DNA from: Thioglobus_B sp964566765
Lineage (GTDB): Bacteria; Pseudomonadota; Gammaproteobacteria; PS1; Pseudothioglobaceae
Assembly (NCBI GenBank): GCA_964566765.1
Contig: CAZMJI010000003.1
Coordinates: forward strand, 1-38,913
DNA: 38,913 bases
Direction: 5' to 3'
Shown: positions 8,110-17,984 of the stretch, piece by piece
Position numbering within the stretch: the first letter of the stretch is position 1
Layout: each line of letters begins with the position of its first letter
The notes under the pieces: generated by a model
Database searches by the model: none
What the model was told of the DNA's origin: nothing
The model's input: only the letters and a program-made list of their open reading frames with translations
Made by a program: the position numbers and the translations under genes

Positions 8110-11100
8110 ATGAGTCAACAATTACTACACTTGCCAAAACAAACTGGTCTATATCACCCAAACTTTGAAAAGGATAATTGCGGCGTTGGATTTATCGCCC
8201 ATATGGAAGCTGAGCCTTCACACCAAATTACCACCGATGCGCTAGAGATGCTGGCCAGAATGGACCACCGAGGTGGTACCGGTAGTGAGGCCAACACAGG
8301 TGATGGTGCAGGTATCTTAACCAACATTCCGCACGAGTTTTTCGCCAAGGAAATCAAAGCGCTGTTTAACGTTGAAGTTGAGCCGGGCAGCTATAGTGTG
8401 GGTAATGTATTTTTGCCGCAAGACGATGCGCAACGCACCCATTGCATGGAGGCCTTTGCCAAAGCGGTTGCTGACGAAGGTCAAGTACTACTAGGCTGGC
8501 GCGATGTGCCTGTTGATGCCGACAAGGCTGATGTGGGTAACACGGCTCGCCACTCGCAACCAGTGATCAAACAGCCGATTATTGTGCAGGCTGGCGACAC
8601 CGATAACGACGCTTTTGAACGCGCATTATTTATTATCAGAAAGCATGTTTCGCACCAAATTAGAACCGATGAGAGTCTGTCTGAGGCCATGCTATTCTAC
8701 GTCTGCAGTCTGTCAACCACGGTGATTATTTACAAGGGCATGTTGATGGGTTCACAAGTACTGGATTTCTTCACAGACTTGTCAGATCCAAGTTTTTCAA
8801 CCTACCTAGCGATGGTGCATTCGCGCTTCTCAACCAACACTTTCCCATCTTGGGACCGTGCACAACCTTGTCGTTACATGTCGCACAATGGTGAGATTAA
8901 TACCCGTCAAGGTAACTACAACTGGATGCGTGCCCGTGAAGGCGTGCTGGCCAGTGACTTGTTTAAAGAAGACTTGAACAAAACTCTACCAGTGATTGAA
9001 ACCGAAGTTTCGGACTCAGGTAGTTTTGACAACGTCTTGGAATTTTTAATGATGAACGGTCGTTCACTACAAGAGGCGGTACTGATGATGGTGCCTGAAG
9101 CTTGGCAGAACGATGCCAACATGAGCGAAGAGAAAAAAGCGTTCTACGAGTATTTCTCTAACATGATGGAACCATGGGATGGTCCGGCGTCAATCGCCTT
9201 TACCAATGGTCACTATATTGGTGCGGTACTAGATCGAAATGGTCTACGCCCTTCGCGTTACTACATCACTCATGATAAGCGTGTGATCATGGCCTCTGAG
9301 GTCGGTGTGGTTGACGTGGAAAGCAACAATGTTCAAACCAAGGGTCGTCTACGCCCCGGCAAGATGTTCCTGGTTGACTTCGACAAGGGTGAACTGGTTG
9401 ATGACGAAGCCATTAAAGCGGATTTTGCCGCCAAGAACCCATACCAAGATTGGTTAAACGAGCAGCAAATTCACCTGTCTGAACTGACTTGTGACAAAGA
9501 AGGACATGGTTTCTATCCAGAGTCGCTGGTACACCGCTTAAAGCTATTTGGTTACAGTACAGAGACTTTGCAATTTATGCTACTGCCACTGGTCAATGAA
9601 CTTAGAGATCCAGTCGGCTCAATGGGTAACGACTCAGCACTGGCCTGCTTATCTGATCAGTCGCGCATTATCTACGACTACTTCAAGCAGCTATTTGCCC
9701 AGGTAACCAACCCAGCAATTGATTCCATTCGTGAAGAAGTGGTGATGTCACTACGCTGTTCAATTGGTCCAGAAGGCAACCTATTAGAAAACAAGGCGGA
9801 GAATGCACACCGCTTGGTGATCGATCACCCAATTCTAACCAATGAAGAAACCGCAGCACTAAGACACTGCAATCACCGCGGTTGGACTACTAAGACCATC
9901 GATATGACCTACGATGTGTCTGCGGGTAAAAATCTAGAAGCCATGCTGGATGAGATTTGTCAGCAAGGCTCGCAAGCCATTGCCGATGGTCACTCGCTGA
10001 TCATTCTATCAGACCGCAATGTGGGCGAGAATCGTGCACCGATCTCAGCACTATTGGCCTCATCAGCCCTACACAGGCACTTAGTAGCAACCCACCAGCG
10101 TACGCAAGTGGGTATCGTACTAGAGACCGGTGAAGCGCGCGAAGTGCACCACTTCTGTCTACTGACGGGTTATGGTGCCGATGCCATTAACCCATACCTG
10201 GCCTTTGAAGCGCTATGGCAAGCCCGTCGCGATAACATGATTGAGATTGAAAGTGACGATGCGATTATTGCCAACTACCGTAAAGGTGTGGCCAAAGGCA
10301 TGCTCAAGGTGATGGCAAAGATGGGTATCTCAACCCTGGAATCTTACAAAGGCGCGCAAATCTTTGAGGCCGTCGGTCTGGCCCCTGAAGTTATGGACAA
10401 GTGCTTCTTTGAAACCGCCTCACGTATTAGCGGCGTTGGTTTTGATGTACTGCAAGGCGAAGTTGAAAAGCGCCATGCCAATGCTTACGAAACCGGCACT
10501 TTAGACAACCTAGGTCACTACCACTGGCGTAGTGGTGGTGAACGCCACATGTGGGAGCCAAACACCATTGCCAATTTGCAATTAGCGGCTCGCAATAACG
10601 ACGAAAAAGCCTATTGGGATTTTGCCAAGCATGCCAACGAAGAAGGTACGCGCAACTCAACCCTACGTGGTTTGATGAAGTTTAAACAAGGCACGCCGAT
10701 TGATATCAGCGAGGTCGAAAGCGCCAAAGAAATTGTCAAGCGTTTCGCCACAGGTGCCATGAGTTTTGGTTCGATTTCAGCCGAATCACATGAGTCATTG
10801 GCGATTGCCATGAACCGTCTGGGTGGTAAATCTAACACTGGTGAGGGTGGTGAAGACCCAAGTCGTTGGACTCCAGATGCCAATGGCGACTCACGCCGCA
10901 GTGCCATTAAGCAGGTGGCCTCAGGTCGTTTTGGCGTGACCATTGATTACCTAAACAACGCTGATGAGATTCAAATTAAGGTTTCACAAGGTGCGAAACC
11001 AGGTGAAGGTGGTGAGCTGCCGGGCACCAAGGTGGACGAAGGCATTGCCAAGATTCGTCACTCAACCCCAGGCGTGGGCTTGATTTCACCACCGCCACAC

Positions 11101-12612
11101 CATGATATTTATTCGATTGAGGATCTGTCACAGCTGATCTTCGACCTAAAACGCTCTAATCCTGAAGCGCGCATCAGTGTGAAACTGGTGGCTGAGATTG
11201 GTGTGGGCACGATTGCCGCAGGTGTAACCAAGGCCAAGTCTGACCACATTGTAATCGCTGGTCATGATGGTGGTACTGGCGCCTCGCCACTCACCTCGAT
11301 TAAGCACGCGGGTCTACCGTGGGAGCTGGGTGTGGCCGAGACGCACCAGACTTTGGTGATGAACGACTTGCGTTCGCGTGTGATCATTCAAACCGATGGT
11401 CAAATGAAAACCGGTCGTGATGCCGCGATTGCCGCGCTACTGGGTGCTGAAGAATACGGCTTCTCAACCGCACCACTGATTACCATGGGTTGTATCATGA
11501 TGCGTAAGTGTCACTTAAACACCTGTCCAGTGGGTATTGCCACGCAGGACAAGGAACTGCGTAAGAAGTTCACCGGTAAGCCAGAGCACGTGGTGAATTA
11601 CCTATTTATGGTGGCCGAAGAGATGCGTCTGATCATGGCAGAGCTTGGTTTCAAGACGGTGAATGAGATGATTGGTCGTGTGGATATGCTAGAGATGGAT
11701 GATGCCATCGAGCACTGGAAGCAAAGCTCGGTCAACTTAGATGCGCTACTGATGCCAGCCCAAAAGCCACATGCGGATACAGGCACTTACCAAAGCATCG
11801 AGCAAGATCACCAGATCGAATTGCAATTGGATAACCAGCTAATCAATGAGGCCAAAGCAGCGATCAAAGCCGGCACATCAGTGAGCATTGACTCGCCGAT
11901 TACCAATGTCGATCGCGCCGTGGGTGCGATGTTCTCGTCATACCTGGTGAAAGCACGTGGTGGCAACACTTTGGCTGCTGACACCATCCAGATTAACTTC
12001 AACGGCTCTGCTGGTCAATCACTGGGTGCCTTCTTGGCCAACGGTGTGACCCTAAAAGTCTCAGGCGATGCCAACGATTATGTGGGTAAGGGCCTATCAG
12101 GCGGTAAGGTGATTGTACATCCGCCAGCGGATTCAACCTTCAAGGCTGAAGATGAGATTATTGCCGGTAACGTTTGTGCTTATGGTGCAACCGGTGGTGA
12201 GCTTTATCTATCAGGCCGTGTGGCTGAGCGTTTCTGTGTGCGTAACTCAGGCGCAGTCGCCGTGGTTGAAGGTGTGGGTGATCATGGTTGTGAGTATATG
12301 ACCGGTGGTCGTGCCATTATCCTTGGTGAAGTCGGTCGTAACTTCGGTGCAGGTATGAGTGGTGGTATTGCTTATATCTATGACGCCAACAACACGTTTG
12401 AATCAATGGTTAATCCAATCATGGTTGATCTTGATCCAATGGATGATGAAGCTCAAGCTGAACTGAAGCACTATCTGCAAAATCATGCGGACTACACAGG
12501 TTCGGCAGTGGCTAAGCGCATTCTAGAAAACTGGGATGAGGCGCTTAAGCACTTCGTTAAGGTCATGCCAAAAGACTTTAAACGCGTGTTGAACGCGGCC
12601 AAAGCCAACTAA
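8110..12612 (+). CDS. gltB: Glutamate synthase large (alpha) subunit
   Basis: This 1500-aa enzyme makes two glutamates from glutamine and 2-oxoglutarate. Cleavage of a 23-residue propeptide would expose the amidotransferase nucleophile C24 in NCGVGFIAH. The class II glutaminase domain is about 24-430. The FMN-containing synthase domain (about 800-1200) has the GEGGELPGTKV region and the 3Fe-4S cysteines C1128, C1134 and C1139 with C-x5-C-x4-C spacing. The C-terminal beta-helix domain is glycine-rich (about 1240-1470). It has its own promoter and terminator. gltD, the NADPH-oxidising small subunit usually adjacent, is not in the window. Confidence 0.98.
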   Translation: MSQQLLHLPKQTGLYHPNFEKDNCGVGFIAHMEAEPSHQITTDALEMLARMDHRGGTGSEANTGDGAGILTNIPHEFFAKEIKALFNVEVEPGSYSVGNVFLPQDDAQRTHCMEAFAKAVADEGQVLLGWRDVPVDADKADVGNTARHSQPVIKQPIIVQAGDTDNDAFERALFIIRKHVSHQIRTDESLSEAMLFYVCSLSTTVIIYKGMLMGSQVLDFFTDLSDPSFSTYLAMVHSRFSTNTFPSWDRAQPCRYMSHNGEINTRQGNYNWMRAREGVLASDLFKEDLNKTLPVIETEVSDSGSFDNVLEFLMMNGRSLQEAVLMMVPEAWQNDANMSEEKKAFYEYFSNMMEPWDGPASIAFTNGHYIGAVLDRNGLRPSRYYITHDKRVIMASEVGVVDVESNNVQTKGRLRPGKMFLVDFDKGELVDDEAIKADFAAKNPYQDWLNEQQIHLSELTCDKEGHGFYPESLVHRLKLFGYSTETLQFMLLPLVNELRDPVGSMGNDSALACLSDQSRIIYDYFKQLFAQVTNPAIDSIREEVVMSLRCSIGPEGNLLENKAENAHRLVIDHPILTNEETAALRHCNHRGWTTKTIDMTYDVSAGKNLEAMLDEICQQGSQAIADGHSLIILSDRNVGENRAPISALLASSALHRHLVATHQRTQVGIVLETGEAREVHHFCLLTGYGADAINPYLAFEALWQARRDNMIEIESDDAIIANYRKGVAKGMLKVMAKMGISTLESYKGAQIFEAVGLAPEVMDKCFFETASRISGVGFDVLQGEVEKRHANAYETGTLDNLGHYHWRSGGERHMWEPNTIANLQLAARNNDEKAYWDFAKHANEEGTRNSTLRGLMKFKQGTPIDISEVESAKEIVKRFATGAMSFGSISAESHESLAIAMNRLGGKSNTGEGGEDPSRWTPDANGDSRRSAIKQVASGRFGVTIDYLNNADEIQIKVSQGAKPGEGGELPGTKVDEGIAKIRHSTPGVGLISPPPHHDIYSIEDLSQLIFDLKRSNPEARISVKLVAEIGVGTIAAGVTKAKSDHIVIAGHDGGTGASPLTSIKHAGLPWELGVAETHQTLVMNDLRSRVIIQTDGQMKTGRDAAIAALLGAEEYGFSTAPLITMGCIMMRKCHLNTCPVGIATQDKELRKKFTGKPEHVVNYLFMVAEEMRLIMAELGFKTVNEMIGRVDMLEMDDAIEHWKQSSVNLDALLMPAQKPHADTGTYQSIEQDHQIELQLDNQLINEAKAAIKAGTSVSIDSPITNVDRAVGAMFSSYLVKARGGNTLAADTIQINFNGSAGQSLGAFLANGVTLKVSGDANDYVGKGLSGGKVIVHPPADSTFKAEDEIIAGNVCAYGATGGELYLSGRVAERFCVRNSGAVAVVEGVGDHGCEYMTGGRAIILGEVGRNFGAGMSGGIAYIYDANNTFESMVNPIMVDLDPMDDEAQAELKHYLQNHADYTGSAVAKRILENWDEALKHFVKVMPKDFKRVLNAAKAN

Positions 12613-12614
12613 TT

Positions 12615-12640
12615 AAAAAGGCCGCATTCGCGGCCTTTTT
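12615..12640. terminator. Rho-independent terminator of gltB (bidirectional)
   Basis: GGCCGC (12620-12625) and GCGGCC (12630-12635) pair around an ATTC loop, with five A before and five T after. It starts 3 bp past the gltB stop. Because it is flanked by A and T runs it could also stop minus-strand transcription from folA and the lipoprotein gene. Confidence 0.93.
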
Positions 12641-12656
12641 AGTCTAAAGAGACAAT

Positions 12657-12839
12657 TTAGATTGGAATGGCGTCAATGATGTCGGCGGTCTCATCGATCG
12701 CGTCATCAATCTCCTGACCCACGCCAGGCACCACGGAAATCACTGCACCGCCCACCCGCATAGGTACGGTAACCACTTTGGTGAGTACACAACCCGAGAG
12801 CATCACCATGGCCATCATCACCCCCAATAGCTTGATCAT
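12657..12839 (-). CDS. Small lipoprotein, function unknown
   Basis: This 60-aa protein has a signal peptide ending in lipobox LSGC (14-17), so mature protein would start at acylated C17 and sit in the inner or outer membrane. The remainder is short: a valine-rich segment (VTVPMRVGGAVISVVPGVG) followed by an acidic helix (EIDDAIDETADIIDAIPI). Short lipoproteins of this pattern are widespread in gammaproteobacteria but have no assigned function that I know of. Its ATG overlaps the folA stop by 4 bp, so it is translationally coupled to folA. Confidence 0.8.
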   Translation of the reverse strand: MIKLLGVMMAMVMLSGCVLTKVVTVPMRVGGAVISVVPGVGQEIDDAIDETADIIDAIPI

Positions 12840-13324
12840 GACTGGCGCTCCAAAATGGTGAAATGATAGGTGTGCGGATTTTTCTCATCCGGCTGATGCG
12901 TCTCACGCTTGGTTTCAACAAAAGCATCACGATCAAAGGCTGGGAAATAGGCATCACCCTCAAAACTTCCCTCAATCTGAGTAATATAGAGTCGATCCAC
13001 CTGCGGTAGCATTTGCTGATAAAAAGACGCGCCGCCCATCACCATCACTTCTTGCTCGTCCTGAGCGAGTGCTAAGGCTTGCTCGATACTCTCAACCACT
13101 TCGCAGCCTGGCGCTTCAAAAGCGCTGTTACGACTGATCACAATGTTGCGACGATTGGGCAGTGGTCGACCAATTGATTCATAGGTCTTGCGCCCCATCA
13201 GCACCGTTTTGCCTGTGGTGGTTTGCTTAAAATAACCCAAATCAGCTGGCAGGTGCCAAGGCAGGCCATTGTCCTTGCCAATCAGCTGCTGATCATCCAT
13301 GGCAACAATAATTGATAAACGCAT
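12836..13324 (-). CDS. folA: Dihydrofolate reductase
   Basis: FolA reduces dihydrofolate to tetrahydrofolate with NADPH, feeding thymidylate, purine and methionine synthesis, and is the target of trimethoprim. The 162-aa length is normal. It starts MRLSIIVAMDDQQLIGKDN, then LPWHLPADLGYFKQ with the catalytic acidic residue (D28), then VLMGRKTYESIGRPLPNR for the cofactor and VMVMGGASFYQQML. It is divergent from yceF-mfd with a 52-bp gap and is followed by the overlapping lipoprotein gene. Confidence 0.97.
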   Translation of the reverse strand: MRLSIIVAMDDQQLIGKDNGLPWHLPADLGYFKQTTTGKTVLMGRKTYESIGRPLPNRRNIVISRNSAFEAPGCEVVESIEQALALAQDEQEVMVMGGASFYQQMLPQVDRLYITQIEGSFEGDAYFPAFDRDAFVETKRETHQPDEKNPHTYHFTILERQS

Positions 13325-13376
13325 GAGCTATCGTGTCTAGTAAAATGGTCTCTATTTTACAAAACCCCTGTCAAAC

Positions 13377-13979
13377 GTGTCGTTAATTCTTGGATCATCT
13401 TCGCCGTTTAGAAAACAAGTTCTGGACAAATTGGGTTTGGCGTTTGAGAGCGTCTCGCCCGAGATTGATGAATCTAGGCGCGCCAATGAGACCCCTAGAG
13501 ACCTGGTTTATCGCCTCAGTCAAGAAAAAGCTCACGAGGTAGCCAAAACTCACCAAGGACTGATCATCGCTTCAGATCAAGTCGCCACCTTGGCGGATGG
13601 CCATGGTGCAAGCGATGAGATTTTAACCAAGCCACATACCCATGAAAACGCGGTAGAGCAGCTCCAGAAAAGCGCTGGAAAAACTGTTACATTTTTAACC
13701 AGTTTGTCTCTTTTAAATACAGATAGCGGCAATATACAAACAATTGTAGAAAATTACCAGGTTCAATTTAGAGCCCTAAGCGACCAACAAATACAAAACT
13801 ACCTATTGGCCGAACAACCCTATCAATGTGCTGGCAGTTTTAAATCAGAAGCCTTGGGTATTTGCTTGTTTGAACGCCTAGAAGGCGATGATCCTAACAC
13901 ACTGATTGGTTTGCCTTTGATTCAACTGGTACGCATGCTAGAAAACGAAGGCCTGGATGTGCTGGCCAATCAAGCCTAG
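13377..13979 (+). CDS. yceF: Maf-family nucleoside triphosphate pyrophosphatase, YceF subtype
   Basis: YceF-type Maf proteins hydrolyse modified nucleotides such as 7-methyl-GTP in the cytoplasm. The start is a GTG at 13377; the nearby ATG at 13345 is out of frame. The 200-aa product has LILGSSSPFRKQVLDKLG (about 3-20), VSPEIDES, LSQEKAHEVA, and the catalytic IASDQVATL (about 64-72). LTKPHTHENAVEQL and YQCAGSFKSEALGI follow. The SPFRKQ and SPEIDE segments fit YceF rather than YhdE. It lies 15 bp upstream of mfd and is probably co-transcribed with it. Confidence 0.92.
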   Translation: MSLILGSSSPFRKQVLDKLGLAFESVSPEIDESRRANETPRDLVYRLSQEKAHEVAKTHQGLIIASDQVATLADGHGASDEILTKPHTHENAVEQLQKSAGKTVTFLTSLSLLNTDSGNIQTIVENYQVQFRALSDQQIQNYLLAEQPYQCAGSFKSEALGICLFERLEGDDPNTLIGLPLIQLVRMLENEGLDVLANQA

Positions 13980-13994
13980 CCGAGCTCTTCTGCC

Positions 13995-16900
13995 GTGGCA
14001 CTACTATTCTCTCACCAGGAAGCACTCTTTGCCCAGGGCAATAAAAGTCATTGGGGTTCACTCTATGGCAGTGCCGACGTTTTAGCGCTTAGCGAATTTG
14101 TCCGTCAACAATCCAATGTGGTGCTGTTGATCGCCAATGACATTGCGCACTTTAACCAATTGCATCGTTCCTTAGAGTTTTATGCGGCAGATCTGGACTT
14201 GGTGTGTTTTGATCATTGGGAGATTCTGCCTTATGATCACCAATGTTCGGTGCATCCAGACATTACCTCGTCGCGCATTCAGGCGCTCTTGGCGCTAGAA
14301 AAATTACAACGTGGTATTGTACTGTGTACCTTAGAAGCGCTCACCTACCGCCTATGCCCCGCTGAGTTTATTCAGCAACACAGCTTTCAAGTGACCTGTG
14401 GCGACGTGCTCGAGATTGAGTATTTAAGCGAGCAATTACTTAAAGTGGGTTATCGACGTACGCCAACGGTGATGGCGCATGGCGAGTTTAATGTGCGCGG
14501 CTCATTGATCGACCTATTTCCCATGGGCGCCAAGCAGCCCTATCGTCTGGATTTGTTCGATCAGGAGGTTGAGTCAATTCGAACCTTTGATGTTGACACG
14601 CAGCGTTCAGATCAAAGTGTGGCACAAATATCGCTTCTTCCAGGAAAGGAGTTTGCAACAGATAGCCACTCAATTGAGGTTTTTAAAAGCAATTACACTC
14701 AAGAATTCGATAATTCCAGCTGGCTATACAATGAGATTATTGAGGGTAGAATCCCCAGCGGCACGGAATTCTACCTACCGCTGTTTTTTAACCGCACGCA
14801 AAGTCTGTTTGAGTATCTGCCAGATAACGCTCTGGTGGCCAGCTTCTCAGGCTTGTCCGAGCGTGTAGAAGCCAACTACCAAAGTATTACAGAGCGCTTT
14901 GAACAGGCCCAGCAAAACCTGGATCGCCCGGCACTAACGCCCAGCAAGCTGTTTTTAGAAAAACCCGAGCTGTTCTCACAACTCAAGCAGCGCCAACACG
15001 TCTCTCTAGGTTCCTCTGCGCTGACTCAGAAACCCGGGCACCTGAACTTTGGCTCAAAACTATTACCACCAGTACGCATTGAGCCACAGGCGCCAAATCC
15101 ACTGCAAAAATTTGCCAAATTTGTCCAAAGTTCAAACCAACATATCCTGATTGTTTGCCAATCGCCGGGACGCCAACAACTGCTGATTGAACTGCTTGAA
15201 GGTCACCAGCTTGAGGTTAAGGCGGTTGAAGACTTTACGGCTTTTGCCAACAGCCAGCACGCACTAAGCATTACCCAATCCGAGCTCGCACTGGGCCTGA
15301 TGACGCCAGAGGTTGCCATCATTACCGAGGCCCACTTATTTGGCCAGGAGGCAGTCGCCCAACAGCGTCGCCGTCGTGCCAAACACAAGGATTTTGATGA
15401 GGCCATTAGCTCGCTAGTAGAGATAAAAATTGGCGATCCTATCGTGCATGAAAACTACGGAGTGGGCCGATATCTCGGCCTGGTCACACAAAGCTATGAC
15501 GGTCAATCACAAGACTTCTTGCAACTGGCCTATGCCAATGATGCCAAACTCATGGTGCCCATCACCTCGCTCAATCTGATCTCCCGATATTCTGGCGCCT
15601 CAGTTGATCATGCGCCGCTGCACAAACTGGGTACACCACAATGGTCCAAAGCCAAGCAAAAGGCTTCAGAGGCGCTATATGATGTGGCCGCCGACCTGCT
15701 AGAAATCTATGCCAAGCGCGAAGCCTCAAAGGGCTTTGCCTTTGATGAGCCGGGTGATGCCTACAACACTTTTGTGGCCAAATTTCCGTTTGAAGAAACC
15801 CCGGATCAACTCAAAACCATGGGCGAAGTATTGGCCGATATGCGCTCTGCCAGACCGATGGATCGCTTGGTTTGTGGTGACGTCGGCTTTGGCAAAACTG
15901 AGATTGCCATGCGTGCTGCATTCTTAGCGGTTGAATCGGGCAAACAAGTGGCGCTATTGGTGCCAACCACGCTGCTGGCCAATCAGCATTATCGATCGTT
16001 TGTCGATCGTTTTGCCGACTACCCAGTCAGCATTGAGTCGCTATCACGCTTTAAAAGCGCCAAAGAGCAAACCCACATCATCGAACAGCTCGCTCAGGGC
16101 AAGATCGACATCTTGGTGGGCACCCATAAGATCATTCAATCGGGTGTACGCTACCAAAATCTAGGATTGGTGATTATTGATGAAGAACACCGCTTTGGTG
16201 TCAAACAAAAAGAAGCGCTGAAAAAATTGCGTGGTGAGGCCGACATCCTAACCATGACCGCCACACCAATTCCGCGCACCCTGAATATGGCCATGGGATC
16301 ACTTAGAGAACTCTCTATCATTGCCACACCACCGGCCAAGCGTAGCGCCATTCAAACTTTTGTACAAGAGTGGCATGATGACAACATTAAAGAGGCTTGC
16401 TCGCGAGAATTGCATCGTGGTGGCCAAGTGTTTGTTCTGCATAATGACATTGACTCGATTGACAATATGGCAGCTCAGCTCGAAGCGCTGATGCCAGGGG
16501 TGGCCATTCGCATTGCACATGGTCAGATGCCTTCTAAAGAGTTGGAACGCATCATGAGCGATTTCTACCATGGACACTTTCAAGTGTTGGTATGCACCAC
16601 CATTATTGAGACGGGTATCGACATTCCCAATGCCAACACCATCATTATCAATAATGCGCAGAACTTTGGCCTGGCACAATTACACCAATTAAGGGGTCGC
16701 GTCGGCCGCTCCCATCACAAGGCCTATGCTTATCTGCTGATCAAATCTCATCAATCGCTCTCCGACGACGCCAAAAAGCGCTTGGACGCCATTGAATCTT
16801 TGGAAGAGTTGGGTGCAGGCTTCATGCTCGCCAACCACGATTTAGAAATTCGAGGTGCGGGTGATCTATTGGGTGAAAACCAATCGGGCAAGATCAGTGA

Positions 16901-17426
16901 AATTGGGTTTAACTTGTATCACGACTTGCTCAAGCGCACCATTCGTGCCATCCAAGAAGGCAAGCGCATCAATTTGGATGAACCGATTCACGCTGAGATT
17001 GAGATTGAGGGCTGTATCCCGGCCATTATTCCCAAAACCTATGTGGATGACGTGCACGAACGCCTGGTGTTGTATAAACGCATTGCCAACTGCGCTAACG
17101 ACGACGCCCTGAAAGAATTGCAAATTGAGCTGATTGATCGCTTTGGCCTACTGCCTGAAGCCAGTAAAAATCTCTTTGCCAGCGCCAGCCTAAAGTTGAT
17201 CTGCGAGCAGCTGGGGGTGACCAAGGTTTATATTGACGACGACAAGGCGCTGATTAGCTTTAGTGACGCCACACCGATTGAGCCGATCAAGATCATCAAG
17301 CTGGTACAGCAACCTGGCCAACACTATCAGCTTAAAGGGCAAAACCAACTGATCATTAATCAGTCCATGCCTGAGGATAGAGCCAGGTTCGACGAAGTGG
17401 GGTCGCTCATCCGATCGCTGGCTTAG
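13995..17426 (+). CDS. mfd: Transcription-repair coupling factor Mfd
   Basis: Mfd removes RNA polymerase stalled at DNA lesions and recruits UvrA for nucleotide excision repair. The 1143-aa length fits the family. It starts at a GTG (13995). The N-terminal UvrB-like region is about 1-330 (HWEILPYDHQCSVHPDI). The CarD-like RNA polymerase-binding domain has PIVHENYGVGRYLGL (about 480). The translocase motor has Walker A GDVGFGKTEIAMRAA (near 630), DEEH (near 730), TATPIPRTLNMA, and the TRG and helicase-C region ending in IETGIDIPNANT and GRVGRS. A C-terminal TRCF domain (about 1010-1120) follows. Its end overlaps the convergent membrane protein gene by 4 bp. Confidence 0.98.
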   Translation: MALLFSHQEALFAQGNKSHWGSLYGSADVLALSEFVRQQSNVVLLIANDIAHFNQLHRSLEFYAADLDLVCFDHWEILPYDHQCSVHPDITSSRIQALLALEKLQRGIVLCTLEALTYRLCPAEFIQQHSFQVTCGDVLEIEYLSEQLLKVGYRRTPTVMAHGEFNVRGSLIDLFPMGAKQPYRLDLFDQEVESIRTFDVDTQRSDQSVAQISLLPGKEFATDSHSIEVFKSNYTQEFDNSSWLYNEIIEGRIPSGTEFYLPLFFNRTQSLFEYLPDNALVASFSGLSERVEANYQSITERFEQAQQNLDRPALTPSKLFLEKPELFSQLKQRQHVSLGSSALTQKPGHLNFGSKLLPPVRIEPQAPNPLQKFAKFVQSSNQHILIVCQSPGRQQLLIELLEGHQLEVKAVEDFTAFANSQHALSITQSELALGLMTPEVAIITEAHLFGQEAVAQQRRRRAKHKDFDEAISSLVEIKIGDPIVHENYGVGRYLGLVTQSYDGQSQDFLQLAYANDAKLMVPITSLNLISRYSGASVDHAPLHKLGTPQWSKAKQKASEALYDVAADLLEIYAKREASKGFAFDEPGDAYNTFVAKFPFEETPDQLKTMGEVLADMRSARPMDRLVCGDVGFGKTEIAMRAAFLAVESGKQVALLVPTTLLANQHYRSFVDRFADYPVSIESLSRFKSAKEQTHIIEQLAQGKIDILVGTHKIIQSGVRYQNLGLVIIDEEHRFGVKQKEALKKLRGEADILTMTATPIPRTLNMAMGSLRELSIIATPPAKRSAIQTFVQEWHDDNIKEACSRELHRGGQVFVLHNDIDSIDNMAAQLEALMPGVAIRIAHGQMPSKELERIMSDFYHGHFQVLVCTTIIETGIDIPNANTIIINNAQNFGLAQLHQLRGRVGRSHHKAYAYLLIKSHQSLSDDAKKRLDAIESLEELGAGFMLANHDLEIRGAGDLLGENQSGKISEIGFNLYHDLLKRTIRAIQEGKRINLDEPIHAEIEIEGCIPAIIPKTYVDDVHERLVLYKRIANCANDDALKELQIELIDRFGLLPEASKNLFASASLKLICEQLGVTKVYIDDDKALISFSDATPIEPIKIIKLVQQPGQHYQLKGQNQLIINQSMPEDRARFDEVGSLIRSLA

Positions 17427-17962
17427 AATGAGCGGGTAAACAGTGGTAACATTTTAAGTGCCAGCACCACAAACACCAACCCGCCGAGCATGCCGCCCAC
17501 CAGATGCACCCATAAAAAATGCACTGGATCAAAAGTTTCGACGATGTGGTTGGTGTAGATAAAAAATTTGCCTAAGGTACTAATCAATGCCGTTAGCAAA
17601 ATCAAAAAGATAATGTGTCGAAAGTTAATCTGACCTTCTTTAAAAAAGTCACTTAGGTGCATTGAACGCATCAGATAAATGGCCATAATTGGCGCTACTG
17701 ACCCAAACACCACGTGGCCGAAGAAGCCGTAAAAACCATTACCGAACCAATCGTTCCACAGCAAGCAGCCTACCAAAAAGTTGGCTGCCACAATGCCGGG
17801 TAGCACCCGATAGCCAAAGATCAAATAGGCCAGCACCTGAGCACCCAGCGGCAGAAACAGGACGCTGCCTTCTGATAGGCTTAAACGTCCCACACTGTCG
17901 ATCATAAAATAAGCCGATAGCATCAAAACAACGGCCATAATGTTGTGCTTGATGGTCTCCAT
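17423..17962 (-). CDS. MASE1-like integral membrane protein without output domain
   Basis: This 179-aa protein is nearly all hydrophobic, with about five or six membrane helices (roughly 8-26, 35-56, 58-72, 80-98, 115-134, 148-172). The segment LPLGAQVLAYLIFGYRVLPGIVAANFLVG resembles the core of MASE1 sensor domains, which normally precede a kinase or cyclic-di-GMP domain, but here the protein ends after the membrane part. It has a plausible promoter within an inverted repeat and lies downstream of the winged-helix gene, separated by a terminator. The function is unknown, and the MASE1 link is a by-eye resemblance. Confidence 0.75.
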   Translation of the reverse strand: METIKHNIMAVVLMLSAYFMIDSVGRLSLSEGSVLFLPLGAQVLAYLIFGYRVLPGIVAANFLVGCLLWNDWFGNGFYGFFGHVVFGSVAPIMAIYLMRSMHLSDFFKEGQINFRHIIFLILLTALISTLGKFFIYTNHIVETFDPVHFLWVHLVGGMLGGLVFVVLALKMLPLFTRSF

Positions 17963-17984
17963 ATTAACCCGAACTCGATACTAT

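Noticed and set aside
7928..8161. A 78-codon in-frame extension upstream of yaaA
   Set aside because: The family starts at MLAVISPSKTQDF; the extension has no family similarity and covers the divergent yaaA-gltB promoter region and the first gltB codons.
10427..10943. Long minus-strand reading frames inside gltB
   Set aside because: They are antisense shadows of a strongly conserved gene; the same applies to the many frames opposite mfd, topA, glmU and yidC.
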